The translations under genes were made by a program, and so were the position numbers. DNA of 34,094 nt from Deltaproteobacteria bacterium. Its GTDB lineage: Bacteria > Myxococcota_A > Polyangia > Haliangiales > Haliangiaceae. Each line of letters begins with the position of its first letter. Positions within the stretch are counted from its first letter, which is position 1. Below are positions 8,089-16,076 of the stretch, piece after piece. The notes below the pieces were generated by a model, which worked only from the letters and a program-made list of their open reading frames with translations, was not told the origin of the DNA and made no database searches. Location: positions 1-34,094 of the forward strand of contig JACCRC010000064.1 of the NCBI GenBank assembly GCA_013813765.1, written 5' to 3'.

Positions 8089-8261
8089 GCGCGCAGCCAG
8101 GAGTGGTCCCTTTCATGCAGCCCGATCCGTTTGCCATGCGTTACGAAGACGAACAGGATCCCAAGAAACCGCACCCCGTCCAGGGTGACAAGAAGAAGCG
8201 CGGCTCGATCCCGATCGAGGCGCAGGACGAGGACCGCGATCATCACCGTCATTGCTGCTAG
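8085..8261 (+). CDS. Small hypothetical protein ending HHRHCC (58 aa)
   Basis: A 58-codon frame begins at GTG 8085, overlapping the BON gene's TGA (GTGA), and ends at TAG 8259-8261. An internal ATG at 8115, with AGGAG 11 bases upstream, would give 48 residues. The product is hydrophilic and highly charged (DEQDPKKPHP, GDKKKRG, QDEDRD) and ends in a His/Cys cluster, HHRHCC, suggestive of metal or redox chemistry. Its stop shares the palindrome CTAG with the stop of the opposing gene. Tight coupling to the upstream gene and sensible composition favour a real gene; I recognise no family. It is below the size at which many gene finders call. Confidence 0.5.
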   Translation: MSAQPGVVPFMQPDPFAMRYEDEQDPKKPHPVQGDKKKRGSIPIEAQDEDRDHHRHCC

Positions 8262-9682
8262 GGCACGACGACCAGCCCGGTCAGTCCGCCCTTCTGCCCG
8301 ACGTTGACGATGCGCTTCTTCGAGGCACGTCCGAGCACGCCGATTCCGCGCGGTGTCGCGAGGAAGCCGCACACGACGTAGAACTCCTCGAGCCCGATGC
8401 TGCCGTCCTCGGCGAGCGTCGGGAAGTCTTTGACTCGGACGTCCACGTACTGCTGTGCGACGACGCCGCCGGTCTCCGCGGAGCTCTCCGAGAGCGCGGA
8501 GGCGAGGGCGTCGTCCCACTGCGCGAGGTCGACGTGCGGCCCGACGACGATTCCCCAGCCGCCGAACGAGCGGTTCGGCTTCAGCACGAGCCGGTCCTTG
8601 TGCCGGCGGAGCCACGGCACGAGATCGATCTCGACGCCCTCGGGATCGGTGGTCCGCGTCTCGCGCACGCGCCGCGTCCACAGCACGTGGTTCTTGAAGA
8701 TGCGCTGCTGGCGCTGTGTGAACCGTGATGCGAGCTCGGGGGTCGTGAGGATCTCGAACGTCGACTTGTGATCGAGCTCGCCGGCGAACGAGGACACGAC
8801 CTGGTTGTTCGAGAACGCGTGGCGCAGCCCGCGCAGCTCGCCGCCCTGCGCTTCGAGCTCGACGAGCATCGCGAGCTCGTCGCCGCGGTACGCGACGTCG
8901 ATCGGAAGGTCACCGCACACCAGCTCGCCATCGCGAACGTCGAGCTCGCGCGGGTCGCAGATCACCGCCGTGACACCGCGAGACACGAGATACTCGACGA
9001 GAAACGGGAACTCGTTCGGTCCCCCGATCAAGCCGGTCTCCTGGATGAACGCGACATTGCACCGCGGGCGCTTGATCGCCTTCGCGTGCTCTGCGAGCTG
9101 ATCGAGCAGGAGCTGCCGCATGTCGGAGGGTGGCCTCATCACGAGCCCCGGTGCGAACCGCTGGATCGCCGGCACGACGTGCTCCATCAGGATCTCGTCG
9201 ACCTTCGGCGCGTAGTACATCCCGCCGACTCCGACCGTGTTCGTCTCGAAGAAGTGGAACTGGCCGTCCCACTCGTCGTCCGCGAAGTCGGCATTCGCGT
9301 CGAGCCGGGCGATCACCGTCTGTGGTTGATCGCCGACCTGCGCGAGCGTCTCGCGCAGCCAGATATCCTCGCGCTCGGTGAACGGCAGGAGCTCGCTGAT
9401 CTGTGGCTCGTGCAGGTAGAGCGACGCGATGCGCTCGATGGCCTTGTTCAGATCGAGGCAGACGCGCTGGTAGTACGCCTCCTGCTCGAGCCGCATGAGG
9501 CGCGGCCTGATCATGATCGGGACGACGTGCGTGACGCCCTCATCGTCGTCGTAGGTGACCTGCGACACTTTCGCTGCCGCATGCACGCGCTCGAAGAGCT
9601 CGCGAGCCTCGGCCGGCGGGAGCTTCAGGAACAGCTCGTTGACGTCGAGCTGGTCCGCCCACCGGCTCCTCCTGCGCGGCAC
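8258..9682 (-). CDS. ATP-grasp-like protein of unknown function
   Basis: 474 residues. The pattern HFFETNTVGVGGMYY (about residues 139-153) followed much later by LKPNRSFGGWGIVVG (about 368-382) resembles circularly permuted ATP-grasp proteins of the glutathionylspermidine-synthase type, in which an early Glu/Asn motif precedes the glycine-rich nucleotide loop. Such enzymes join a carboxylate to an amine at the expense of ATP; the substrate here is unknown. The centre holds a Rossmann-like part (NVAFIQE, FLVEYLVSRGVTAVICDPREL). No signal peptide or membrane segment. The start is GTG at 9682, supported by a TATAAA box exactly 6 bases upstream and by the absence of a ribosome site. It diverges from the kelch gene across only 21 bases. 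Family-level confidence is moderate; no biosynthetic partner is adjacent. Confidence 0.72.
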   Translation of the reverse strand: MPRRRSRWADQLDVNELFLKLPPAEARELFERVHAAAKVSQVTYDDDEGVTHVVPIMIRPRLMRLEQEAYYQRVCLDLNKAIERIASLYLHEPQISELLPFTEREDIWLRETLAQVGDQPQTVIARLDANADFADDEWDGQFHFFETNTVGVGGMYYAPKVDEILMEHVVPAIQRFAPGLVMRPPSDMRQLLLDQLAEHAKAIKRPRCNVAFIQETGLIGGPNEFPFLVEYLVSRGVTAVICDPRELDVRDGELVCGDLPIDVAYRGDELAMLVELEAQGGELRGLRHAFSNNQVVSSFAGELDHKSTFEILTTPELASRFTQRQQRIFKNHVLWTRRVRETRTTDPEGVEIDLVPWLRRHKDRLVLKPNRSFGGWGIVVGPHVDLAQWDDALASALSESSAETGGVVAQQYVDVRVKDFPTLAEDGSIGLEEFYVVCGFLATPRGIGVLGRASKKRIVNVGQKGGLTGLVVVP

Positions 9683-9688
9683 CAGCCG

Positions 9689-9696
9689 TTTATACT
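9689..9696. promoter_or_regulatory. Shared bidirectional -10 element
   Basis: The octamer TTTATACT contains TATACT on the plus strand (9691-9696, 7 bases before the GTG at 9704) and TATAAA on the minus strand (9689-9694, 6 bases before the GTG at 9682). Neither start has a ribosome site. Both genes could be read as leaderless mRNAs from one AT-rich core. Confidence 0.55.
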
Positions 9697-9703
9697 CGTG
9701 TTC

Positions 9704-12151
9704 GTGCGCGCCCTGTTGCTCTCGCTCGCGGTTGCCGGCTGCGTTCGCTCCGACAGCACCGTGTGCGCGGGCGGCAAGGTCTGCGCGGGCGATCAGGTCT
9801 GCGTGCGCGCGACCGACACGGTCACGATCTGCGCCGATCCGGGCCAGCGCGAAGCGTGTGCGGGCGCAGGCGTCCCCGATGGCGACGCGTGCGGCGACAA
9901 TGGACGCTGCTACGACGGCACGTGCCTGCCGCTGACGTGCGGCGATCTGCTCATCGATCCGGTCGCCGAGCAGTGCGACGACGGCAACAACATCCCGGGT
10001 GACAACTGCTCGGCGGATTGCCGTTCGGATGAGACCTGCGGCAACGGTGTGGTGGATCCGGTCGCCGAGGAGATCTGCGATGACGGGAACGTCCTCGGCC
10101 GCGACGGCTGCACCGGCGTCTGCACGCCCGAGCTACCGCAGTGGAGGCGGGTGGTGGTCCGATCACCACGTCCCGACGCTGCGATCGGCATGGGCTATCT
10201 GCCCGGGCGCGCACGCGTGGTCGCCTTCGCCGACGACGTCAACACCTCCGAGCGGACGTGGCAGTGGAACGGCACCGGCTGGCAGCTCGTCGAGACGACG
10301 ATCACACCGTCGAGCCGCACCTACTTCGCAGCGGTCGCCGATCCGGTGCGCGATACGCTGGTGCTGATCGGCGGCGGCGCCGGTGGAACGGTCTCGTTGC
10401 CCGACCTGTGGGAGCTCGGCGCGGACCGCTGGACGCTCGCATCGACCACGCTGCAGGCGCGCTCGCTGCCGGCAGCGACCTACGATCCGCGACGCCGCCA
10501 GGTCGTGGTGTTCGGTGGCAGAGACGACACCGGCTTCATCTCGGTGGTGCTCGATGACCTCATCACGTGGGATGGCGCAACCGCGACACGGGTCGCGCAG
10601 ACCCCGGTATGGCCGGCGCCGCGCTCGGGCGCCGCGATGGTCTATGACCCTCGGCGCGACGAGATCGTGATGTTCGGAGGCCGCGATAACTCCGACTATC
10701 TCGGCGACACCTGGACACTCAAAGGCACGACCTGGACGAGGCACCTCGCGTCGGGTCCGAGCAAGCGCGACGAAGCGCGGATGTTCGTCGACGCCACCGG
10801 CGTCGTTCTCTACGGCGGGTACGACGGCGTTGCTCAGAACGACGCCTGGCGGTGGGACGGCGCGCAGTGGATCCCGCTCGGCCCGCAGGCACCTGGCCGC
10901 CGCAACGGTCATGGCATCGCGTACGACGAGGGTCGCGGCCGTGCGGTGCTGTTCGGAGGGAGCACCACCGATGGCGAGACGTGGGAGTGGACCGGATCGA
11001 GGTGGGAGAAGATCGGGACGCGGACTCCCGTGATCGGCGAGTTCGCGGCGGGCGCGTTCGACCCGCTGCGCCGGCAGGGCATCGTGATCGCGCAGACCGA
11101 GACGCTCGCGATGCGCGACGGCTCGTGGGCCTTCCTCGCACCCGCTCCGACGCCGAATCGCTCCGATGCCGCGATGGTGTTCGACATCGCGCGAGACCGA
11201 GCCGTGCTGTTCGGCGGCATCTCGAGCACCGGCGCGCCGCTCGCCGACACGAGGGTGTTCTCGCCCGGCGCGATGAACCCGACGTGGATGCCCGCCGGCA
11301 CGACCGTGTCGCCACCAGCGCGCGCGGGTACGGCGATGGCGTACGACAGCGATCGCCGCGTGACGGTGCTGTTCGGCGGCAACGACACGCTCCAGCCGCT
11401 CGGGGACACCTGGGAGCTCGACACCGACTGGCGCCCGCGGACGCCGGCGATCTCGCCACCGCGTCGAATCGGCGCGGTGCTCGGCTACGATCCCATTCGC
11501 AAGAAGACCGTCTTGTTCGGCGGCAGCGACCTCAACGACATGCTGTCGGACACCTGGGAGTGGGACGGCACGACGTGGACGAAGCTCGATCCGATGGGGC
11601 GCGTCCCGACCGGTCGCATCGACGCGGAGCTGGTGTGGAACCCGGCGCGCAGGCGGCTGACGCTGGTCTCGGGGCGCACCAACGTCGTCGGCGTGCTCGA
11701 CGATGTGTGGGAGTGGACAGGTCAGCGCTGGATCGAGATCAAACCCGCGACGTCCCCCGGGGCGCGCGCCGCGCACCTGGTCCTCCCGGCGTCCGACGGC
11801 AGCGGGCTCTACGCGATCGCTGGCGGCAACGCGAACGGTGTCCTCGATGATCAGTGGCTCTTGATCTGGGGCGAGAACGAACGCACCTACGAGAGCTGCA
11901 TCGGGCCGCAGGACCGCGATGGAGATGGACTGCGTGCCTGCGCCGATCCGGACTGCTGGTGGATCTGCACGCCGCTGTGCACTCCGACGATCGCGTGCGC
12001 GCCGACCGCACCGCGATGCGGAGATGGTGCGAAGGCACCCGCCGAGACCTGCCAGGTGTGTCCCGCGGACGCGACGGCATGCCCGCTGTGCGGTGACCTC
12101 ACGTGCGAGGCCTCCGAGACCGCGACGAGCTGCCCGGGCGATTGTCCCTAG
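9704..12151 (+). CDS. Cys-rich kelch-repeat lipoprotein with DUF4215 repeats
   Basis: 815 residues from GTG 9704 (GTG 9698 is an alternative). A short lipoprotein signal (RALLLSLAVAGC) is followed by a Cys-rich segment with two CDDGN-type repeats (CDDGNNIPGDNCSADC, then CDDGNVLGRDGCTGVC), the DUF4215 pattern frequent in Myxococcota surface proteins. The centre has at least eight kelch-like blades, each with a hydrophobic-FGG strand and a W-x-W pair (VLFGGSD...DTWEWDGTTW), forming a probable beta-propeller. The C-terminus is again Cys-rich (RCGDGAKAPAETC, CPLCGDLTC, CPGDCP) and includes DRDGDG, a calcium-loop-like motif. Likely exported and disulfide-bonded; binding partner unknown. The frame is open far upstream, but that part is the antisense shadow of the ATP-grasp-like gene. 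Its stop overlaps the opposing gene's stop at CTAG. Confidence 0.85.
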   Translation: MRALLLSLAVAGCVRSDSTVCAGGKVCAGDQVCVRATDTVTICADPGQREACAGAGVPDGDACGDNGRCYDGTCLPLTCGDLLIDPVAEQCDDGNNIPGDNCSADCRSDETCGNGVVDPVAEEICDDGNVLGRDGCTGVCTPELPQWRRVVVRSPRPDAAIGMGYLPGRARVVAFADDVNTSERTWQWNGTGWQLVETTITPSSRTYFAAVADPVRDTLVLIGGGAGGTVSLPDLWELGADRWTLASTTLQARSLPAATYDPRRRQVVVFGGRDDTGFISVVLDDLITWDGATATRVAQTPVWPAPRSGAAMVYDPRRDEIVMFGGRDNSDYLGDTWTLKGTTWTRHLASGPSKRDEARMFVDATGVVLYGGYDGVAQNDAWRWDGAQWIPLGPQAPGRRNGHGIAYDEGRGRAVLFGGSTTDGETWEWTGSRWEKIGTRTPVIGEFAAGAFDPLRRQGIVIAQTETLAMRDGSWAFLAPAPTPNRSDAAMVFDIARDRAVLFGGISSTGAPLADTRVFSPGAMNPTWMPAGTTVSPPARAGTAMAYDSDRRVTVLFGGNDTLQPLGDTWELDTDWRPRTPAISPPRRIGAVLGYDPIRKKTVLFGGSDLNDMLSDTWEWDGTTWTKLDPMGRVPTGRIDAELVWNPARRRLTLVSGRTNVVGVLDDVWEWTGQRWIEIKPATSPGARAAHLVLPASDGSGLYAIAGGNANGVLDDQWLLIWGENERTYESCIGPQDRDGDGLRACADPDCWWICTPLCTPTIACAPTAPRCGDGAKAPAETCQVCPADATACPLCGDLTCEASETATSCPGDCP

Positions 12152-12807
12152 CCATACGTCGCGAGCCATGAGGCTGCGAACTCGATCTGCGCGACGGCGT
12201 GCTTGCCTGCGTCGTGGCACGTCGCCCAGCGCTCGATCTCGTCGCGATCACCGCGCGTCGCGAGCGCGATCCGCACGGCCTCGGCGAACTGCTCGTGCGG
12301 GTGCGATGCGGCGTACAACGAGACGACACGCCGGTAGCGCGGATTCTCGAGCCCGCCGCGGCGGATTCGTCGGCCGACCTCGTCAACGACGGTGCCCACG
12401 CGATACGCGACGCGAACGTCGCCGAACAGCCGGCGAAACCGCGGCGTGCGCGTGACCCGCGGCGAGGAGAACAGCAGCGAGTGACCGACCTCGTGACGGA
12501 TCGTCGCGCGAAGCGTCAGCGCGGAGTAGCGCTCCGACATCTCGACGACCCTTCGCGGGATCCGATCCGCGAGCAGCATCGTGCGGTGGAGGTGGATCAC
12601 GTGCGGGACGTCCTCCTCGACACCCGAGCCCTCGATCGACCACACGAACTGCACGTTGGGACGGATCCCGAACGCGGCGACCTCGGCGAGCACCTCGGCG
12701 ATCGCGGGATGCCGCGCGGGCGTGCCCGCGAGGTGGTGCTCGTGCACGGGAACCGGACCGCGCGTCACCGCGAGCCAGTGCAACAGCGCGCGGATCCGTG
12801 CCTTCAC
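12148..12807 (-). CDS. Putative zinc metalloprotease (HExxH, gluzincin-like)
   Basis: 219 residues. IRHEVGHSLLF (about residues 153-163) gives the HExxH zinc motif. About 45 residues later HPHEQFAEAVRIAL supplies a Glu in a helix that fits the third zinc ligand of gluzincins. The rest is unfamiliar: a charged N-terminal helix, then a beta-rich stretch (NVQFVWSIEGSG, PHVIHLHRTMLL) that could be the upper strand of the active-site cleft. No signal peptide, so it appears cytoplasmic unless exported by other means. The start is GTG at 12807, with TATGCT exactly 6 bases upstream and no ribosome site. It diverges from the merR-isc operon over 147 bases that contain several dyads, so it might share that control. 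Substrate unknown. Confidence 0.72.
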   Translation of the reverse strand: MKARIRALLHWLAVTRGPVPVHEHHLAGTPARHPAIAEVLAEVAAFGIRPNVQFVWSIEGSGVEEDVPHVIHLHRTMLLADRIPRRVVEMSERYSALTLRATIRHEVGHSLLFSSPRVTRTPRFRRLFGDVRVAYRVGTVVDEVGRRIRRGGLENPRYRRVVSLYAASHPHEQFAEAVRIALATRGDRDEIERWATCHDAGKHAVAQIEFAASWLATYG

Positions 12808-12813
12808 CGGCCG

Positions 12814-12819
12814 AGCATA
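12814..12819 (-). promoter_or_regulatory. -10 box of a putative leaderless promoter (zincin gene)
   Basis: On the minus strand TATGCT is followed by exactly 6 bases (CGGCCG) and the GTG start at 12807. No ribosome site is present, so a leaderless transcript is predicted. Confidence 0.45.
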
Positions 12820-12849
12820 ATCGACACCCCAGGCGTGCGAACCTTCCGG

Positions 12850-12949
12850 ACGTGAACCCGCACGTAAAGGTGAGGGTTCACCTTGACACTCCCTTTCTAT
12901 CCACCCATAGTCCCGTCAGGCACCCCAAACCTCACCTTAGCGTGAGGGT
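12850..12949 (+). promoter_or_regulatory. merR-isc operon control region with several dyads
   Basis: A good core promoter, TTGACA (12883-12888), 17 bases, CATAGT (12906-12911), predicts a transcript start near 12918. Flanking it are a dyad GGTGAGGGTTCACC (12869-12882) abutting the -35, and CCTCACCTTAGCGTGAGG (12930-12947) downstream of the start and just before the first gene. Upstream lie ACGTG-N6-CACGT (12850-12865) and an 8-bp inverted pair GTGAACCC/GGGTTCAC (12852-12859, 12874-12881). GTGAGGGT occurs twice (12870-12877 and 12942-12949) and matches half of the erpA palindrome. The downstream copy also offers GAGGG as a ribosome site for the ATG at 12955, so a bound regulator could block both transcription and translation initiation. 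Confidence 0.65.
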
Positions 12950-12954
12950 TAGCT

Positions 12955-13512
12955 ATGAAGGAAGACTCAGACAAGCTCATGCGCGTTGGAGAGCTCGCGA
13001 AAGCGGTCGGCAAGACCGTTCGCGCGATGCACCTCTACGAGGAGCTGGGTCTGCTCGAGCCGCGGTCGCGCTCGGAGGGCGGGTTCCGGATGTACGGGCC
13101 CGAGGCGATCGACCGGATCCACTGGATCGTGAAGCTCCAGGCGATCGGGTTCACGCTCGCGGAGATCCAGGGGTTCGTGAAGGACTTCCAGGACGCCGGC
13201 TCGGGCCGTGAGGCCACCTCCCGCGTGCGTGCCCTGTTCACCGAGAAGCAGGCGCAGATCCGCGAGCAGATCACCCAGCTGCAGGTGATCGAGAACGACC
13301 TCAACGAGGCGGTCGCCTATCTCGACTCCTGCCAGACGTGCACCGACGACTACGCGCCGAGCGCGTGCGGCGCGTGCGATCACCACGGTCACCAGAAGGA
13401 TGAGGTCCCGCCGCTGTTCGCGGGCCTGTCCTCGAAACGCAAGGCGCGCGAGGGCGAAGACAAGGACTTCGACGTGCCGGTCACGGTTCTCTATCGCGAG
13501 GGAAACAACTGA
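12955..13512 (+). CDS. MerR-family regulator with CxxC-x8-CxxC motif, head of isc operon
   Basis: 185 residues from ATG 12955; the ATG at 12979 ([13 protein letters not shown]) is an alternative giving 177. Residues about 9-78 are a MerR winged-helix domain ([20 protein letters not shown], then [13 protein letters not shown]). A long helix (about 95-122) would form the antiparallel dimer coil, and a metal-binding end holds C126, C129, C138 and C141 followed by H143, H144 and H146. SoxR, the known Fe-S MerR protein, uses CxxCxCx5C, so this spacing differs and could hold a [2Fe-2S] cluster or zinc. The gene overlaps iscS by one base (TGATG) and occupies the place of iscR, although it shares no fold with the Rrf2-type IscR. 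Inferred role: sensing Fe-S or iron status and controlling isc and erpA. Confidence 0.9.
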   Translation: MKEDSDKLMRVGELAKAVGKTVRAMHLYEELGLLEPRSRSEGGFRMYGPEAIDRIHWIVKLQAIGFTLAEIQGFVKDFQDAGSGREATSRVRALFTEKQAQIREQITQLQVIENDLNEAVAYLDSCQTCTDDYAPSACGACDHHGHQKDEVPPLFAGLSSKRKAREGEDKDFDVPVTVLYREGNN

Positions 13513-14777
13513 TGTGCGCTGCAGCCACTAGCAAGATCGAGGTCACTGTCCCGGAGGGCGTGAAGCTCCCGATCTTCATGGACAACCACTCGACGACCGC
13601 CGTCGACCTGCGCGTCGTTCACGCGATGCTCCCGTTCTTCACGAACCACTACGGCAATGCGGCGAGCCGCAACCACGTGTTCGGCTGGACGGCCGAGGCT
13701 GCGGTCGAGAACGCGCGCGGCCAGATCGCGGCGCTGCTCGGCGGCGACGCGAAGGAGATCGTGTTCACGTCGGGCGCGACCGAGGCGAACAACCTCGCGA
13801 TCAAGGGAGTGGCCAGCTTCTACAAGAAGCAGGGCAACCACATCATCACCGTCGAGACCGAGCACAAGAGCATCCTCGATACCTGCAAGCGCCTCGAACG
13901 TGATGGCTACGAGGTCACGTACCTCACGCCGCAGAAGGACGGCCTCGTGACGCCGGAGATGATCACGTCGGTGATGACCGACAAGACGATCCTCGTCTCG
14001 ATCATGCTCGCGAACAACGAGGTCGGCGTCGTGCAGGACGTCAACGCGATCGGCGCCGCGATCAAGGCGAAGAACCCGAAGACGCTGTTCCACACCGATG
14101 CGGTGCAGGGCGTCGGCAAGGTCCCGTTCGATGTCGAGAAGGCGAAGGTCGACCTCGTCAGCGTGACCGCGCACAAGATGTACGGCCCGAAGGGCATCGG
14201 CGCGCTGTGGGTGCGCCGCAAGCCGCGCGTCCGCATCGATCCGATCATCGACGGCGGCGGTCACGAGCGCGGCATGCGGTCCGGCACGCTGCCGGTCCCG
14301 ATGATCGTCGGCTTCGGCAAGGCGGCGGAGATCGCGAAGGCCGAGATGGCCGACGAGGCCGTGCACCTCAAGGCGCTGCGCGACCGGCTCTACAACGGCA
14401 TCACCTCGAAGCTGACCGAGACCTACGTCAACGGCTCGATGGAGCACCGGCTGCCGGGCAACCTCAACATCTCGTTCGCGTTCGTCGAGGGCGAGAGCCT
14501 CCTGATGGCGCTGAAGGATGTCGCGGTGTCCTCGGGCTCCGCGTGCACGTCGGCCTCGCTCGAGCCGAGCTACGTGCTCCGCGCGCTCGGCGCTGGCGAC
14601 GACCTGGCTCACTCGTCGATCCGGTTCGGCATCGGGCGGTTCAACAGCGAGGCCGAGATCGACTACGTCGTCGACCTCGTCGTGAAGAGCGTCGAGCGTC
14701 TGCGTACCCTGTCGCCGCTCTGGGAGATGCACCAGGACGGCATCGATATCTCAACCATCCAGTGGACTCCGCACTGA
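13512..14777 (+). CDS. iscS: Cysteine desulfurase IscS
   Basis: 421 residues (E. coli IscS has 404; the extra length is mostly an N-terminal leader of about 20 residues). PLP-binding K222 lies in [12 protein letters not shown], and the persulfide-forming C345 in [20 protein letters not shown]. The C-terminal [18 protein letters not shown] matches the IscS tail that contacts IscU. The enzyme removes sulfur from L-cysteine and passes it as persulfide to IscU, and to rhodanese or tRNA-thiolation partners; the rhodanese-MoeB fusion in this window is a plausible recipient. The ATG overlaps the stop of the MerR gene by one base, so the two are translationally coupled. Cytoplasmic. Confidence 0.97.
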   Translation: MCAAATSKIEVTVPEGVKLPIFMDNHSTTAVDLRVVHAMLPFFTNHYGNAASRNHVFGWTAEAAVENARGQIAALLGGDAKEIVFTSGATEANNLAIKGVASFYKKQGNHIITVETEHKSILDTCKRLERDGYEVTYLTPQKDGLVTPEMITSVMTDKTILVSIMLANNEVGVVQDVNAIGAAIKAKNPKTLFHTDAVQGVGKVPFDVEKAKVDLVSVTAHKMYGPKGIGALWVRRKPRVRIDPIIDGGGHERGMRSGTLPVPMIVGFGKAAEIAKAEMADEAVHLKALRDRLYNGITSKLTETYVNGSMEHRLPGNLNISFAFVEGESLLMALKDVAVSSGSACTSASLEPSYVLRALGAGDDLAHSSIRFGIGRFNSEAEIDYVVDLVVKSVERLRTLSPLWEMHQDGIDISTIQWTPH

Positions 14778-14795
14778 GGCCGTAAGGAAAACACC

Positions 14796-15188
14796 ATGGC
14801 GTATTCAGACAAGGTCATCGACCACTACGAGAACCCCCGCAATGTCGGCACGTTCAAGACGGAAGCCGATGTCGATTCGAGCGAGGTCGGCATGGGCCTC
14901 GTCGGCGCGCCAGCGTGCGGCGACGTCATGCGTCTCGAGATCCGCGTGAAGGATGGCCTGATCGCGGACGCGAAGTTCAAGACGTTCGGCTGCGGTTCGG
15001 CGATCGCGTCGAGCTCGCTCGCGACCGAGATGATCAAGGGCATGACCCTCGATCAGGCCGCGCAGATCACCAACACCACGATCGTCGAGGAGCTGAACCT
15101 CCCCCCGGTCAAGATCCACTGCTCGGTGCTCGCCGAGGATGCGATCAAGGCCGCGATCGAGGACTACAAGAAGAAGCAAGCGAAGTGA
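14796..15188 (+). CDS. iscU: Fe-S cluster scaffold IscU
   Basis: 130 residues. The start [18 protein letters not shown] is diagnostic of IscU. The three cluster-binding cysteines lie in [18 protein letters not shown] and [11 protein letters not shown], and LPPVK just before the last is the peptide recognised by the chaperone HscA. IscU assembles a [2Fe-2S] cluster from IscS-derived sulfur and passes it to carriers and ferredoxin with the help of HscA and HscB. An AAGGAAAA ribosome site precedes the ATG, 18 bases after iscS. Confidence 0.97.
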   Translation: MAYSDKVIDHYENPRNVGTFKTEADVDSSEVGMGLVGAPACGDVMRLEIRVKDGLIADAKFKTFGCGSAIASSSLATEMIKGMTLDQAAQITNTTIVEELNLPPVKIHCSVLAEDAIKAAIEDYKKKQAK

Positions 15189-15196
15189 GCGTTGCC

Positions 15197-15583
15197 ATGA
15201 GTGCCACCGCCTCCAATCCCTCAGCTCCTCCGCCTCCCGCCTCGACGATCTCGAAGCGCGAGATCGAGATCACCGCGGGCGCGGCCGAGGAGATCGGGAA
15301 GCAGAAGACGAAGCGCGGCACCCCCGACGCGATGATCCGCATCGGCGTTCGCGGCGGCGGCTGCACGGGCTTCACCTACGTGTTCGAGTGGGCCGAATCG
15401 GTCCGCCCGACCGACAAGGTCTTCACGGCACACGGACAGTCGATCGTCGTCGATCCGAAGAGCCTCGTGTACCTCGGTGGGATGCAGCTCGACTTCGTGA
15501 AGGGGATGATGGGTCACGGGTTCAAGTTCAACAACCCGAACGCCAAGGGCGCGTGCGGCTGTGGCGAGTCCGTCAACTTCTGA
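15197..15583 (+). CDS. iscA: A-type iron-sulfur carrier IscA
   Basis: 128 residues from ATG 15197; an in-frame GTG at 15185 overlapping the iscU stop (GTGA) would add four residues. Ligand cysteines lie in [10 protein letters not shown] and the C-terminal ACGCGES. The CGCGES ending is of the IscA type, unlike the CGCGSS of the separate ErpA-like protein in this window. The first 22 residues are Pro/Ala/Ser-rich and probably flexible. It would take clusters from IscU and deliver them to client enzymes. The 3' end overlaps hscB by 23 bases. Confidence 0.94.
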   Translation: MSATASNPSAPPPPASTISKREIEITAGAAEEIGKQKTKRGTPDAMIRIGVRGGGCTGFTYVFEWAESVRPTDKVFTAHGQSIVVDPKSLVYLGGMQLDFVKGMMGHGFKFNNPNAKGACGCGESVNF

Positions 15584-16076
15584 CGCCTTCTCGCTGCTCG
15601 GCCTGACGCCGTCGTACGAGATCGACTCCGCCGCGCTCGAGAAGGCGTACTTCGAGCGCAGCAAGGAGCTGCACCCGGATCGCTACGCGACAGCGCCTGC
15701 GAACGAGCGCGTCGCTGCGCTGTCGAAGGCGCGGGCGCTCAACGACGCGTACCAGACGCTGAAGAAGCCCGTGCCGCGCGCGGAGTATCTGCTGTCGCGG
15801 GCCGGCGTGACGATCGGTGACAACGAACGGCTCGACCCGGACCTCCTCATGGAGTTCCTCGAGCAACGCGAGGAGCTCGCGGCCGCGCGCCAGGCGGGTC
15901 GCACCGCCGAGGTCGCGACCCTGCAGGCGGCGATGGTGAAGCGCCGCAAGGCGATCATCGCGCTGCTCTCCGGATTGTTCGCATCAGAGGATCTCGTCAA
16001 CGCGAAGAAGCAACTCATCGTGCTGCGCTATCTCGATCGTTATCTCGAGGAGTGCGAGGCTGCGCTCGAGGAATGA
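15561..16076 (+). CDS. hscB: J-domain co-chaperone HscB
   Basis: 171 residues, the same length as E. coli HscB. The N-terminal J domain carries the essential HPD triad ([10 protein letters not shown], about residues 37-39) and [20 protein letters not shown]. The C-terminal helical domain (about 92-168; [16 protein letters not shown]) binds IscU. HscB brings IscU-[2Fe-2S] to HscA and stimulates its ATPase. Unlike some homologues it has no N-terminal Cys-rich knuckle. The start is GTG at 15561, within the end of iscA. Confidence 0.93.
   Translation: MASPSTSDAFSLLGLTPSYEIDSAALEKAYFERSKELHPDRYATAPANERVAALSKARALNDAYQTLKKPVPRAEYLLSRAGVTIGDNERLDPDLLMEFLEQREELAAARQAGRTAEVATLQAAMVKRRKAIIALLSGLFASEDLVNAKKQLIVLRYLDRYLEECEAALEE

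Noticed and set aside
8768..9697. Long open extension upstream of the kelch lipoprotein in the same frame
   Set aside because: It is the antisense shadow of the ATP-grasp-like gene. Its composition is Arg/His/Leu-rich and a lipoprotein signal begins only at about 9704.
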